The notes below the pieces were generated by a model. The model worked only from the letters and a program-made list of their open reading frames with translations. It was not told the DNA's origin and searched no databases. DNA of 64,000 nucleotides, taken from positions 108,145,307 to 108,209,306 of the forward strand of contig NC_089822.1 in assembly GCF_035046505.1 (NCBI RefSeq). The letters are read 5' to 3'. The translations under genes and the position numbers were made by a program. Every line of letters starts with the position of its first letter. Positions within the stretch are counted from its first letter, which is position 1. Origin of the DNA: Tiliqua scincoides. Lineage: Eukaryota > Chordata > Lepidosauria > Squamata > Scincidae. Of this stretch, positions 1 through 12,908 are shown in pieces.

Positions 1-3000
1 ATGATATATCAGGAGTGGAATCAGCACAGATTCTGGGAATGCTCTGAGTGGAGCCCATCAAAACATTATGGGTGGAGGCACTTCTCAGAAGCTATTTGGT
101 CATGTGCAGAGCCTGCCAGCATCTGAATTTTGCTGGACTTTTCAGCCCCCTACCCCTGAGATTTGAAAAGAGAACATGGTTTGAATGAGCAAATTATTAA
201 TATGCTGGCTGACTGCCACTGTGAAAGGTGGGATTGCAAATGCTGGGTCTCTGATTGGTGTACTGGTTCTGGAAGACAAGAAGTGATAGACTGCCTTGTC
301 TTTGTTCTCGCTTTCTGGAACCTACAGGGATGACTGCAAACAGCTGCTGAAGGAAAAAGCTGCTTGGTTTCTACCCTTCAGAGCCAAACTAGACTTTATG
401 TTAAACCTGTGGCAAGGGCTGATGGCCTTATAACTTAAATAGCAACCAAGGGGAAGGGAGATCAGGGCTGGATTTTACTCTTTACCCTGTCTTGCTCCTG
501 ATCTGGATTCCCCCCTCTGAACTTCTGGGTGGATTGAACATCTGGAAAGAGATGTCACCATGCCATCTGCTCACCCCTTCAATCTCCACATGTTAATCAG
601 AACCTCTGCACTGAGCCTAGGCCTGTACCTGTGGCAGCCAGGGGCAGACTTTTGCACATTGAGTTCTACACAGATATGTCAATGGAATAGGGCTGTGTCT
701 GTGCAGGGTTTAGGGATGGGGAGTCCTGAAAGATGGAATGATTTTGGAAATGGGATGAACTCTTAAGTCTGAGATAGTTCAAAGTGCAGACAATAAATTA
801 GGAAGCAAAGGCCAATGCTCACAATTATGTATGAGTCAGGAACCCTAGGAAAATGCAGCTGCTCCAACATATGTGTGTGTATATATGGGTTTTAATATTT
901 ATAAAACCTTTGTAGTCATGCATTAAAAAGACAATAAAAATCAAACAAAAGTAATTTGACATCTTAAAGACTATCAGAAGTATAAACTTTTGTGAGCTAG
1001 AGCCTACCATATTGGGTGTGTGACAGACAGGTGGATGCTCATGTTTACAGGTACAGAGTAAAAAATGTTGAAAGTGGGGTGAAAAGAACGTGAATTGAGA
1101 GATGTTGCCTGTGGCACTCGTATGTGATCCTCCACAAAATAAATAAGCGACCCTTCTGCAATTTGCCTCTTTTGACAGTCATGTTGGGCAACCCATGGCA
1201 ATTTGTGATGATAATGCCACTGGAGGCCAGAGTCCACAGGACATTGTTACTCCTGTCCATGGGGGAAGTCCAACCTCTTTGAGATCATCATTACCACAGC
1301 CTCAATTGTAAATGAAGACTGCAATTTGATGCACACTTCCCTGGGAGCCCCACTGAATTCTATGGAGCTTCTGTCTGACATGCACAGGATTGCAGTGAGA
1401 ATATCTGAGAAGCCAAGGCCCTGTTTGATTCAGTCAAGCTCTGGAAAATTGTTGTGACTTGGCCAAACAGAGGCATCTGTGGCATGTGCTGTGACCAGAC
1501 AGCTGCACTAAAATCATAATCCTCTGCTTCTTTAGCTCATGTCCCCTCCAGCACAGTTTGAACTTTCACCTTTGTTGTTTATCCCTACTGTATCTTGGAC
1601 AAAATGTCATGGGGTCCAGGGGTGGAGTTTTTCCCAAATATCCTGGGCACATTTTTTCCTTCCCGCCACTGCTGTTCACACACTGGGATCTCATATAAGA
1701 TGTTAGATACTGAATCTTACATCCGCATGTGTTTCTTTGCTGTTTGTTTCATATGGAATGCTTTCCTATGGATCTTTCAAGAGTCAGTAAAAGTGAGACC
1801 TGCAATAAATTTCACTGCCACCATTAGGGACCTGTACCAAACCTGTGTTGGCCAAACGTACATTCAGCAGGGAACTGCAGCCAGTCCTTTGTAACTGCAA
1901 ACCTGTGTTTGTCTCATTCACACATGACATTTTTAGGTGTAATGGGTGAAGTGGCTCTAAGGGGGACGGGATGGACAACAGTGAGAGCCCAATAGAAAGT
2001 CTGTCACAGCTGACCCACAGACTGGAGGGTTCTTGTGTCTGATCTTATTTTGGGTGAACATACAACCTGCACTGCAGTTGTGTAGTGACTCTGCTGCCTG
2101 TCAATACAGATGACAATTTGCTAAGTGGTGAATCATGACTATAATTATAGTTATAACCACTTGCTCACCTGGTCATCAACCTGTCAAATGAGAAGGAGAT
2201 TCTTGCCGCTCTCTGCTGCATCCTCTGGATTTCTGTTCAAGTGTAAACATGTGGTAAGTCTCCTCTTGGCAGACAATATAGATGAGACCGGCTCACCAAG
2301 TGGTTATACCATCTTTGCTACTACCTGAGAGCAGTGACCTGTATCCACCCTGTACCTACCTGTTTTCAGTAATGATTTGACAGATGCCCTAAGAAAACAA
2401 GACACTGCAGGTTGTTTGGGCTGGTGATGGTGTGCATGGGATGCAGGCTTGCCTTACTTGTCACTGCTATTTTCTCTCTCCTGCAAACCACCCTCCATGT
2501 ACAATTTGTTGCTTTCCTTTATAGGCAGAAGTAAGTGATAATGATCAGTTAAACAAGTAAATCCACTATAAATTTGACCCTGCTTGTGGAAACAGAAGCA
2601 AAAACTTCTACTCCCATAGTGTATGAACAGTTTGTGGTGAGCTCAGCTAGCTGTAACAGTCAACCCTGGGGCTGCCAGGTGGCACCCTGGAGATGTGCTC
2701 TGCCCCTTTCAAATGGCTAAGAAAGCAGTCACAGGTCATTGTGTTTCTCCACAGTCCTTTCATCCATTATCTTCTCCAGATGTGCTACAAAGCAGGTGGG
2801 GGGGGGGGAGAAACATGAAAGCACCGAGGGAGAGGGATAGGCACAAGATGCAGCAGTTCTTTTTAATCACCTGGTTCATCAGTACTTTCCAAGGAACAAG
2901 GCAGACCTCCATGTTGCAATCCACCACCTTGAAAGCACTGTGGAAAGAAAGCACCTTGAACTTTCTGGGGAGGAAGGAGGATAAAAGGAGAGTAATTCCA

Positions 3001-3240
3001 GGGGAGTGGGAAATTGGCAGCATTTTGCAGAACACAGAGAACGTCTGGCTTTTCTTTCTAGCACTCAGAGCCATGAATATTTCTTGCTCATTCATTTAGG
3101 GGGGGGGGGGACCACCAGGAGGTGTTTATTTGTCAGCATTAATTACAAAGATCAAATGTCTCTGCTCTGAATGCTTGCACATGGTGCTGCTGCTCATCAG
3201 GGAGAATGAGAGCCCCTGCAGGTTTAAAGGGGCCTTTCAC
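1..3240. other. Stretch without a recognised gene
   Basis: I see only short chance reading frames, none with family motifs or paired splice sites that I can defend. There is a run of ten G near 2801 and eleven near 3100. No complete transposable element was recognised, although old unrecognised repeats are likely. Confidence 0.5.
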
Positions 3241-3250
3241 ACAACCATTA

Positions 3251-4005
3251 ACATAAGAACATAAGAACAGCCCCACTGGATCAGGCCATAGGCCCATCTA
3301 GTCCAGCTTCCTGTATCTCACAGCGGCCCACCAAATGCCCCAGGGAGCACACCAGATAACAAGAGACCTCGTCCTGGTGCTCTCCCCTACATCTGGCATT
3401 CTGACTTAACCCATTCCTAAAATCAGGAGGTTGCGCATACACATCATGGCTTGTACCCCATAATGGATTTTTCCTCCAGAAACTCGTCCAATCCCCTTTT
3501 AAAGGCGTCTAGGCTAGACGCCAGCACCACATCCTGTGGCAAGGAGTTCCACAGACTGACCACGCGCTGAGTAAAGAAATATTTTCTTTTGTCTGTCCTA
3601 ACCCGCCCAACACTCAATTTTAGTGGATGTCCCCTGGTTCTGGTATTATGTGAGAGTGTAAAGAGCATCTCCCTATCCACTCTGTCCATCCCCTGCATAA
3701 TTTTATATGTCTCAATCATGTCCCCCCTCAAGCGTCTCTTTTCTAGGCTGAAGAGGCCCAAACGCCGTAGCCTTTCCTCATAAGGAAGGTGCCTCAGCCC
3801 CGTAATCAGCTTAGTCGCTCTCTTTTGCACCTTTTTTGCACCTTTTCCATTTCCACTATGTCTTTTTTGAGATGCGGCGACCAGAACTGGACACAATACT
3901 CCAGGTGTGGCCTTACCATCGATTTGTACAACGGCATTATAATATTAGCCGTTTTGTTCTCAATACCCTTCCTAATGATCCCAAGCATAGAATTGGCTTT
4001 TACCT
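3251..4005 (-). mobile_element. CR1/L3-clade LINE, 5'-truncated 3' part
   Basis: A non-LTR retrotransposon fragment. The 3' end at 3251 is the doubled ACATAAGA motif (CTTATGTT on the element strand), typical of this reptile CR1 lineage. Upstream, the minus strand encodes the C-terminal part of ORF2: EKVQKRATKLITGL-type sequence, YEERLRRLGLFSLEKRRLRG, DMIETYKIMQGMD, then VVSLWNSLPQDVV and FKRGLDEFLEEKS. The catalytic RT motifs are missing because of 5' truncation, and a short duplication (CACCTTTTTTGCACCTTTT) near 3830 disturbs the frame. It is closely related to the copy at 50558. Confidence 0.9.
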
Positions 4006-4038
4006 GCCGAGAGCCACATCTCCATAATTCCACCTTTC

Positions 4039-4245
4039 ACATTTTTCTACTACCCTTTGTCCTAGGTTCTCAGGGTGGTGTACCTGCTTTCTTCCCTCCT
4101 TTTGTCCTCACAACAACCCTGTGAGGTTGGTTAGGCTAAGATACAATGACTGGCCCAAGCTCACCCAAGAAGCTTCATAGCTGAGCAGGGAAATGAACAT
4201 GGATCTTTTAGACCCAAATCTAACACCAGAACCTCCTCTACATCT
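4039..4245 (-). mobile_element. MIR-type tRNA-derived SINE
   Basis: Contains ACAACAACCCTGTGAGGTTG and a GACTGGCCCAAG…TCACCCAAG segment, which is the reverse complement of the MIR-like core (GTGACCTTGGGCCAGTCACT). A second, better copy lies at 59452-59666. It abuts the CR1 fragment to the left. Confidence 0.7.
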
Positions 4246-5505
4246 CCCTCACTCATTTCAGTGCACCCAGCTTGCACTATATATATATATATTTTCAGGT
4301 GAGCTCTCTTGCCCTTGAAAATAGTCTTTTGCTCATAATTTAAATTAAGAATATTATGAGTTTGTTGCCTATTTGGCACTTGCAGTCTCTCTCCCTCAAA
4401 GTAAGCACTCAAAGAATCAGCCACTGCACCAGTGATAGGATTGCTATCACTATAGGGTTAATATAGGGTTGTGTTCCTTGGTTGCTGAAATGGGCCAGCT
4501 AATATATGCATGTCAATACCCTGTGGTCTAGAGTCCTCACTTGAGCAATCAATTTGGCTAAGAATTTCTAAGTTAGAAGAACCCAAGAACAGGACACACA
4601 CCATTTAAATGTGACCTTTACAGAAACAAGTCACCATCTGGCAGCTGGGAACATAAAAACCCAAGTCTGAACATTTGCAAACAACCCTTGTCTTGTGAAA
4701 AACACAAAGCAATTTCATTTTCAATTGCAAGCAAACCCAGTGTTTAAAAAAGTATCTGGCCATCTGGTACTGGTGACTAGCAAAAACTAATTAGTTGAGG
4801 GGTATTGAAACAAAAATGTAAATGTCACAACCCAGCAAATTTAGACTTTTATGTGACTTTCATTTAAGAAATGTAGTATAGTGTGTGTCCACTCTTCCCC
4901 ACATTTATATCCCTCATTTGACTTGGATAATGCTTTTATTCCTCCATTGCAGCTGTGTTTTTTTGTTTGCTTTTTTTTTGGGGGGGGGGGGAAGGCTGAA
5001 ATATACTTGCCAGCACATCAACCATGCTACAAGGTAGTCCACAAACTTTCTTTCCATTCATATCCACCCCATTTTAATGTGACTGCACCAATCCCATTAT
5101 CTTTTCAAATCCCTGTCTTCAAGGATCCCTCTCCCCTGACTTCTGTTCTGCCAGAAGCCCACACTTACAAGAATCTGGCTCCACGTCCACTGGGGATGGG
5201 AATTGGTGGGGGGGGGGGAGTGCACAAGAACAGCAACATGTGCTTTTGCTCTGGCAGCAGCTGCTCACTATCTGATGGGTGACACTGCCACTGACCCCCA
5301 AGCCACTGTCATTGATGCTGCCTGAGAAGCTCTTCCTTCTTCAGCTGGACCTCCATCTTTGTTGCCACGTAGGACATGCTGCCAGTGAACATGGTGAAAG
5401 GCACTGAGGTGCATGGAAGGAAAAGGAATGCTGCACTGGGATGTAAGGAATGTGCTTCCTTTCCCCACCCCAGTGCTACAATTCCAAGCAGCAGTGGGCA
5501 AATAT

Positions 5506-8496
5506 CATCATCATTAACCTTTATTAGGTATAGACATAAATACAAGTAAGCAAACAAAGAACAGAAATGGTCTGCCCCTGACAAGGGGGTTTCCACAGCT
5601 CATATATTAACAGCTCTAAGAGGAACAGCAGATTTAACTTTGCATCTCTGCAATATAAAGATAATCAGAAAATTGAGTAATAATTGACTTAACAGAAGTA
5701 GAAAGAAGGAATGCAAAGTTGCATCATTGTGGGTGGATCCACCTTTTGGAGTACCTTCGCACTTAATTAAGTTGTGAACTGGGCTCCAGTGCCAGTAAAG
5801 ATTTCAATCTCTAGATAATTTATTCATACGGGGACCAGAAATTGTTTCCCCCAGAATTATTCATAATGGCACATTATTTGACATGCTACCATACTCTCAT
5901 CCTCCAGAAAAGCCTTTGCCTTTTGATCAAGCCAGGAGGTACACTTAACACGTCATCCCTCATGTTTTGAGGGCTTAATAGATGTTATGCACAGATCTTA
6001 GAAGTGAACTGATTGGGATGGCAAAGCCAACCTCAGTAAAAGGGGTAGATGGTTACTATCTAAATCAGGGAATACTTGAAGGCTTTCCACCCAGGGAAGT
6101 AAATCATTGCAGACCAAGATGTAATAAATAGTGCTACACCTTGCTCATGCCATAAAAGTAAATTCCCCTGGGTGATCTCCAGGCATGGCCCCATTCACAA
6201 TACTGAGGCTGAATCTTTTAGCCATAGCTAGCAGTCAAGAACCAGCAAAGCTTGCTTTACACTCCTTAGAAAGACGTGGGAAGTGCAAGTTAATTTGTTC
6301 ATCGACCTGGTCCACCACATGCCTGTCGGCATTCTCTTTTGAGGGATGTCAATTTGAGCCAGTACAGGTGTTAGAATCTGCCCCAAAAGAACCTTATCTG
6401 CCAGATTATCTAAGATTAATTCTTCAACAGACTGTTTCAAGTCAGCCCAAGTCTTATTAATACAGACGTTTGTTGACCGCCAAGACTATTTGAGCTCCTA
6501 ATTCAAAGCAAACAGCCATGGCTTGACTGCCCAAGGGATGTATCTCTTTGCATCTAATGCATAAAGACCAAGATACCCAAACCCCCTTCAGCCTCCCTAA
6601 CCCTGCCCCTGGGATTGCCCCATTGCTGAAGGAATGGTAACCATCAACACTAAGTTCACTGGCTGTCCAAGTTTCCTGAAGCAGGATTATATCATAATTC
6701 CGGTGGAAAAAGGAAGAACCCTGACTTTTGCAACAGGCCCAGCCTGCAATATTCCAGGATGCATTTTCCAAAGGTTTCCCTAAATTCAATTCAGACTTTT
6801 CTTCTCCCTGCTGTTGATTAGTGTGGTTTTCTTCAGTTATCATAGAAAGTTCAGGGTCATCTGACGAAACAATCACATTGGACCTTAATGCTCTTCTGTT
6901 GATTATAACAGTTGGTTCCAACTGGGGTTGAGGCTCCTCCACAGAGGACAGTCCCTTATTCTTTAGGGTCTCCTTTGACAGATTGTAAACAGAAGAACTG
7001 GGAGCAGGCAGGTGAACATTGGCAGTAGATGACTGTTTGATACTTTTAGGGAAGAAAACCAATGATACCGGTCGTGTGGTCATAGTGTCATGTTCTTCAG
7101 GAGATAGGGAACCAAAAGAAGACAGAAGTTTAGCATCCATCTCATCTTCTGTCAGGCCAGGTTTAAAGTCAGTCTTATCAAGTTCATCATTATAGATTAG
7201 GGGGGATGGCTTAATCGGAGTAACAGGAGGGTTTGAGAGTTTTGCATTAGTCAGCTCCATTTGCAAAGATGGATCTAATAGTGCAGATTGATCTAATAGG
7301 CTTCGTAGGGCTCCAGATTTCTCATTTGAAGTCCACATCAGATCTTCTGTTATCTCCTTATGGCCCTTTTGAAATTTGGAAGAGCAAGCGTCTGTAATGA
7401 GGAATCATAGAAGTGTCGTCGTAGCCTGATCCCAAAGCCAGTAAACTCAGGAGCCTGCGGAAAAAGCAATCTTGGAACACTATTGTGTTCACTATTGTGA
7501 ACACTATTGTGTGAAAATAAAGGAGAAAATGGTCCTGGCTTCCCACACTGGGCAGCCTTTCCAGCTTTTGGAGATCTGTCACTGAAGGAGCCTTCCTGAG
7601 GAGAAATACCAGATGTTGTCTAGCCCTCCATTTGGTGGACCAATCAATGTGTCTCCCCATAAAGGGGGAGATATTGATGGCTAGGCTCTTTGTATCATAA
7701 ACGAGAGCAACAGAATCTATCCCAGAAGTTGTCTGTAAGATATTACCAACTGGCTGCACATCAGGAGTAACCCTTCTGTTTGTAGATCCGTTCTCCCTAT
7801 CACATGCCAAAGGTTTCTACAAGTTGTCTGGCTGACTGTTTTTATCCTTCTCCTGGAGCAAGTCTGTAATACACTCAAGCTGAGTAGTTATTACTTGAAG
7901 TATCTCAGCCACAAGGAAAGTCTGATGTATTAAAAAATCAATGTCCTTATTTTCTCTGGGTTTATTAACGCTTTTCGAGCTTGATAAGCCACTAGCCACC
8001 TGGGTAACCTTAGGGGAAGTTTGCCTTAAAGAGCCCGGAGTCTCTGTGAGAACAGCCTCCAGGTGGTCGAAACTGTTCTGCTTTTTTAGTGACGACTTCG
8101 TTGGTGAAAAAAAATAATCAAGCTTGGATTGCTTGCTTGCTGGAAATAACTTTTCACCCTCCTCACCCTCCTGAAGATATGTCCTTTTCCGTCCATGGCA
8201 CTTCTATCTCTTTATTTTCGGTTGGAATAACTTACAATTGATTGTTTCTCACCTGCCGCAGAGTCTTCAGACAAAGATTGTAGCCAGCCACAAACTCTTA
8301 TCACTATTTTCCTGTGTTGAGGTCATTTTGGTTTTTTTCTATTCCTCTGTGCTATTCTTATTAGACAGTACCTGGCAGCAGATGAAAGAAACTTCTTCTG
8401 CTCTTGTTAAAGAGGAAAATAATATTTAAAAGGCCTTATTGCTCTCGGAGCTCCTCATACACCCTCATGCCTGGGCTGCTGCCTAACTGGAAGTCC
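5506..8496 (-). mobile_element. Non-autonomous LINE derivative: ORF1 plus endonuclease, no reverse transcriptase, with TSDs
   Basis: An insertion bounded by a perfect 14-bp TSD, CAGTGGGCAAATAT, at 5492-5505 and 8497-8510. The 5' end is near 8496 and the 3' end near 5506. The 3' end carries a polyadenylation-like signal (CCTAATAAAGGTT on the element strand) and an ATGATGAT tail. Broken ORF1 frames cover about 8380-7300. A longer frame (7338-6457) runs into an apurinic-type endonuclease with SWNIAGW and YDIILLQETW; more endonuclease sequence follows in other frames (6440-6000). No RT motif (F/YADD) is found before the 3' end. Because both ends are present, the lack of RT looks like an internal deletion rather than 5' truncation. 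The clade is unresolved. The coding frames contain several stops and frame changes, so it is inactive. Confidence 0.8.
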
Positions 8497-8510
8497 CAGT
8501 GGGCAAATAT

Positions 8511-9067
8511 GTACAATATATGCAAAAAAAAAATGTGCAAGCTACATTAGAATGCTTGCAAAAAATATCCTTTCGTGCTCCCAGAGTAGTGTTATGATTA
8601 TGATGTTAGACCAGGAGAGTCTGCACATCACTATGCTTTTTTTTTTTTTTTTTAAATCTGGAAATCGGAAATGCTTTAAGTGCAACATATTTTTGAGACA
8701 GGCAGCCTCCGGTTTCAGTTTCTGAAATCGACCAAAGACACCTCAGGGTCAGTCAACAAGAGCCTGAAGAGACTCTTATCTCAGTGGGTGCCCTTGATAG
8801 ATTTCTTGCATTCTTATCCTGCCTTTGGTGCTGGCACCAAGCTGCTGGAGGTCCTGGGTCAGATCCCTGCACTAATTCCCCCCCCCTCCCATGGGTGCTC
8901 CTGCCTGCTTTCTGAATACACATTGGACCCTATTGAGGGAGTGGCCTCCCTAGCCGGTTGAGCCCTCTAGCAGACTTGGTACCTCAACTGGATGGATTAC
9001 ACAGGCCTACGAAATTGAGGGTCAGAAAAGCTTTTCCCAAACTATGGTGGTTTCATATCAAACCGTT
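8511..9067. other. Gene-free stretch
   Basis: It holds an A/T run at about 8526 and a T16 run near 8637, plus a 93-codon frame starting at 8680 with no recognisable similarity. No element boundaries were found. Confidence 0.4.
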
Positions 9068-9299
9068 TCATTTGGGGTGCCGATGGGGTTGCCGTTTTGC
9101 CCTATCACGTCTAGTTTTGGAGATATAGTATAGCCCCTTTAGTGAATGGTTCAAGCAGCTTCCTCATAAGGAAGCCATGGTGTAGGCTTCCTCATGAGGA
9201 AGCTGCTTGAACCATTCACTAAAGAGGCTATGCTGTGTCTCCAAAACTAGACGTGATAGGGCAAAACGGATGCCATTTTTGGAATCAGCACCCCAAATA
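9068..9299. repeat. Long near-perfect palindrome (hairpin element)
   Basis: The left arm runs from about 9068 to 9176 and the right arm from 9185 to about 9299, with an 8-bp spacer ATGGTGTA. The inner 84 bp of each arm (9093-9176 and 9185-9268) pair with only a few mismatches, for example GGAAGCTGCTTGAACCATTC against its complement. The outer parts (TTTGGGGTGC / GCACCCCAAA) pair less well. It is most likely a fold-back MITE or a fused pair of inverted copies of one repeat. No flanking duplication was identified. Confidence 0.85.
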
Positions 9300-9767
9300 T
9301 ACCCAGGAATTGGTGCAACGTTTCAGGAAGCAAAATGTGTGTTGGCCTGTGTTATTATTGCTTTTCTTCCAGCATTGACCTTGGCGGTTAATGTTTGGTT
9401 CCCAGGCTGAAACTCCTGCAGGTCACTGATCAAAGCTGGCCTGCTTGGCTCCAGCAGCTTGGCTGTATTGTAGTATCACACCTGCATCTGAGTGCCAGCA
9501 CTGGGCCCAGGACAAGATGCCTGTTTGGGGCCTCCCTTCCTAGTTGCATTGGGGTATTAGAAGTACATTGGAAGTAAATTAAAGCTGTAGTGGAAGCACA
9601 GCCCTGGATAGGCTGCAACTGTAATAAATTTGTTTTGTACTGTATAGTTTGTTTTGTCACGGCCAGGCTTTTGGGATTTTCTCCTCCCTGCCTCCCTTTC
9701 CTTAACTTAACCACTCTCTCTCCTAAGACCTGGTTAAGTTCCCCTTTCTGTCTGGAAGTTCTGCAAA

Positions 9768-9795
9768 TGCCCCCCCCCCCACACACACACACACA
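9768..9795. repeat. Poly-C followed by (CA)n microsatellite
   Basis: About eleven C followed by eight AC dinucleotides, visible directly. Confidence 0.9.
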
Positions 9796-9799
9796 TTAG

Positions 9800-10705
9800 G
9801 CTTCCAAGAGAAGGATGGACTTAGAGACACCATTGTGTTTGCTGTGCACCATGTTTTTCAGCCTGTACTTCCCCTTTTCATATGCTGCAAGCAGTGTGGT
9901 TGCTGCCACTTCAGTCCCTTCGAGTCTTCCACTCATGTGGTTCCTAGCACAGCGTGTTCGGCACACCACGTAAGTGACACTCATCCTGAGGGACAGAATG
10001 ATGAATCACGGAAGGAGGGCAGGCATGCCACTGGGATGCGTGTCAAGGGTGATCTTAGCAAACCAATCATGTCAACTGTCCTGCCAAACTGTCAGGAGAA
10101 TTTCATCACACTTCAGAAATCTGGAGACATAGCAGGGCAGCAGACAGCTAGCTATTTGCAGACAGCTAATTTGACCAGGACAAGTAAAATTGCCTTCACC
10201 ACTCAGCAGAATAATTTGGCTGATTTGCCTACTGAATAGTTACAGGCATGAATTGGGATGTAAGAACTTGCTCAATATCTGTCTGTTACCAAAGCAGTTA
10301 CCAAATATTGTAAAAAAATAATATTCATTATTAATAAATATTTCCCTCTAAAAAACACAGGAGGGACCAGACCTCACTGTAGCTTTCAGAGAGAATATGC
10401 CCTGAAATAAATATAGGTGTGTGCCACTTAACGATGGGTGACTGCTGTCTACCGCCAAAGATTACTGATTTACTGTAAAAGAACAGATATTAAAAATACA
10501 CCAAAGAAATACTTACATCCCAAATGGCAATAAAGAAATGACAATTAGCCCTAACAGATGTGTATATGTGCCTAATTGTGCTTGTGGTTGGTGCATTAGG
10601 ACAATGTTAAATGGAAGGTATTCAAGGAAGCCCTTGATTATTCATCATAGACCCTAAGCTAAGATGGGGAAAAGGGGGAGGATCTTTGAAGAGAAACACT
10701 TTCAA
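9800..10705. other. Gene-free stretch
   Basis: A 134-codon frame on the + strand (9835-10239) shows no family motif and no conserved-looking domain. The region becomes AT-rich after 10300. Nothing else was recognised. Confidence 0.35.
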
Positions 10706-10712
10706 GTGCAAG

Positions 10713-10836
10713 TCATAAGAACATAAGAAGAGCCCTTCTGGATCAGGGCCAAGGCCCATCTAGTCCAGTTTCCTTTATCTCACAGTGGTCCACCATATGC
10801 CTCAGGGAGCACTCAAAACAACAAGAGACCTGCATC
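10713..10836 (-). mobile_element. CR1/L3 LINE, extreme 3' end
   Basis: Begins with CATAAGAACATAAGAAGAGC and continues with the family phrases GGCCCATCTAGTCCAGTTTC and CACAGTGGTCCACCA. It stops after AACAAGAGACCTGCATC, so only about 125 bp of the 3' untranslated end is present. Confidence 0.88.
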
Positions 10837-11709
10837 ATGACACAACGTACACAAAGGGTTGAGTAGCAGTTTGTTGTTCAAAATGCTGGTTAATTAGTTA
10901 ATTAGTTGACTCATTAGTTAATGAGTTTTGGAAAGCTACATACACGCAGCCCCAGCTGCAATTCTAAACATCCATATCTGAGAGTAAGCCCCACTGAACG
11001 CCATCAGACTTCCATGTGACCCAATGGAAACACTCCAAACGCACAAGGCACATTACTCAATGTGCACACCTATTCAGGCAGGATACAAAAATTACAAACA
11101 TGAGATACACTGGAAGCCTGCATTGAGGCATGACACTGCATTATATTGCTTGACAATACAGTACAAACAGGAGGTACATTGGAAAGGTTACGCAATTACA
11201 TTCCATGGAAACAGGAGGTTGCATGAATGGGCTTATCTTCTTTTCCCAGTATGGATGACATGAAATAGCAAACAGAGTTCAAGATGGAGTTTTGAGGCTG
11301 AACCTGAGGAAAAGCAGTGACCAGAGCTCATATTACCCATTTGAGGTACAGGATATGGATCCGCAGCACATATGGATCCATGTTGAAATGCAAGCCTGGT
11401 ATGGGAAGGCAGGATTGGCTTAAGTGGTGCTGCCTGGCATATGCTGTCCATGGTTAAATATAAAGGCATAATACAATAGCAAATAAGGAAAAATAATACA
11501 AGGGAAACGCCACATGTAACACTCTGAGGTTTTTTTTAAAATTACTTTTATTTTTCATTTAGTGAAGAAAACAATAGAATTACACTAACAGTTAAAAAAA
11601 CTGGGAAAAACTATATCAGATAAGGAGGATAGAAAATAAACAAAACTTATGAAAGAAGATTTAAGCAATCCGTGTTAGTACCCTTCCTTCTCTCTCAGAG
11701 AACACACAC

Positions 11710-11711
<2 letters not shown>

Positions 11712-11757
<46 letters not shown>
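11712..11757. repeat. (GA)n microsatellite
   Basis: About 22 uninterrupted GA units. The complementary CT run yields long serine/leucine pseudo-frames on the minus strand. Confidence 0.95.
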
Positions 11758-11760
<3 letters not shown>

Positions 11761-12512
11761 CTGACATAGCAGATAGTACATACACATAGTGACCTGGTAA
11801 GTTGTGAACAGTGATAGCAAAAGCTGCAGCCTCTGCCAGCCACATTACTTCAGACTGAAAACAAGGAAACCCTGAAACACAAGGAGCAAAGAGGCACCAT
11901 GAAAGGGGGAAAGAGAAAGAAAGTGAGCACATTTTTTCAGCTATCAGGCTTTAGAATCTAGTGTATGGGTGTGCATAGTCTGCACATGTCAGAAATACCC
12001 ACTTCCCTGGCCATATATTAATACAGTATTATTAATTAAAGTTATGGAGGGGTGGTCCATATTGGTATTTATAATAGAGACATTCTAAAGAGGGAATATT
12101 AAATATATTTATATGTCAATCTTGTCTATAGGATTTTACTTTTTTAGTTGGAATGAATAGCTGAATTTGAGTCAAAAAGATGTGCTGTAAAATAGGAATA
12201 TTGTTCTGAAATTGCAGGGGCTGGGAACCTAACTAAAATCCACAATGACGTGGTCAAATTCTTCTCACATTCATCCAGAAAGTGTTTCCGCTTGTTTTTT
12301 TAACAGCACAGTGTGGAGTTTGCTGCATTCTTTTGATTAAAATCTGTAGGTTCAAGTTCTGTTGGGTTTCTCAGCCTGTTCTGTTACATCTTTGATGGGC
12401 CAAATTAAACCTCGGAACACACACACAGCAGTATCCACTTCATTGTGTGGCACTCAAGTCTTTATGCCTTTTGGGGGGGGGGTCATCTGTACATGTGCAC
12501 AAAGGCCTAGTG

Positions 12513-12908
12513 CAGGGGTGTCAGCCATAGGACCTGTAGGCCAGATGTGGCCCATGGAAGCTGTTTAACTGGCCTGCATGATTGTTGGGCTCTTCCAGCA
12601 CTTCCATCAGCTGCTAAGTGATGCATTAGCAAAAGCAACACTGCCATAAGGGCAGCCCCCATGATTTTTGGGCTCTTCCATATCATGAAGATATGATCAA
12701 GGTTTGCATATTTTCTCTTCTGTCATTTTCAGCTTATGAATTCTTAGATGAGAAAAAAGTGTTTATTTCTGGTCATCACCTACTTAATGATGCCACTTCC
12801 TGCTTAATGACACTTCATTATTAATGACACTTAATAATCACTTCTGGCCCTCAGCAGATGCAATGAATGCTATTTGGCCCACTGTATAAAATGAATTTGA
12901 CACATCTG
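12513..12908. mobile_element. hAT-type non-autonomous DNA transposon
   Basis: The left end is CAGGGGTGTCAGCC and the right end GAATTTGACACATCTG, which reverse-complements to CAGATGTGTCAAATTC. The flanks GCCTAGTG (12505-12512) and GTCTAGCG (12909-12916) agree at 6 of 8 positions, as expected for an old 8-bp hAT TSD. The inside is AT-rich and has no coding frame. CTTCTGGCCCTCAGCAGATG near the right end is typical of this repeat type in reptiles. Confidence 0.7.

Noticed and set aside
2695-3099. 134-codon + strand frame and its antisense twin
   Set aside because: It crosses a poly-G run, and both strands are open over the same bases, typical of chance.
5240-5440. Minus-strand stretch reading FTMFTGSMSYVATKMEVQLK and KKEELLRQHQ, like a host protein C-terminus
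   Set aside because: No flanking splice sites, no family recognised, and neighbouring frames are noise. Possibly a processed-gene scrap, but unsupported.
9835-10239. 134-codon + strand frame
   Set aside because: Low-information composition and no motif; no supporting exon structure.
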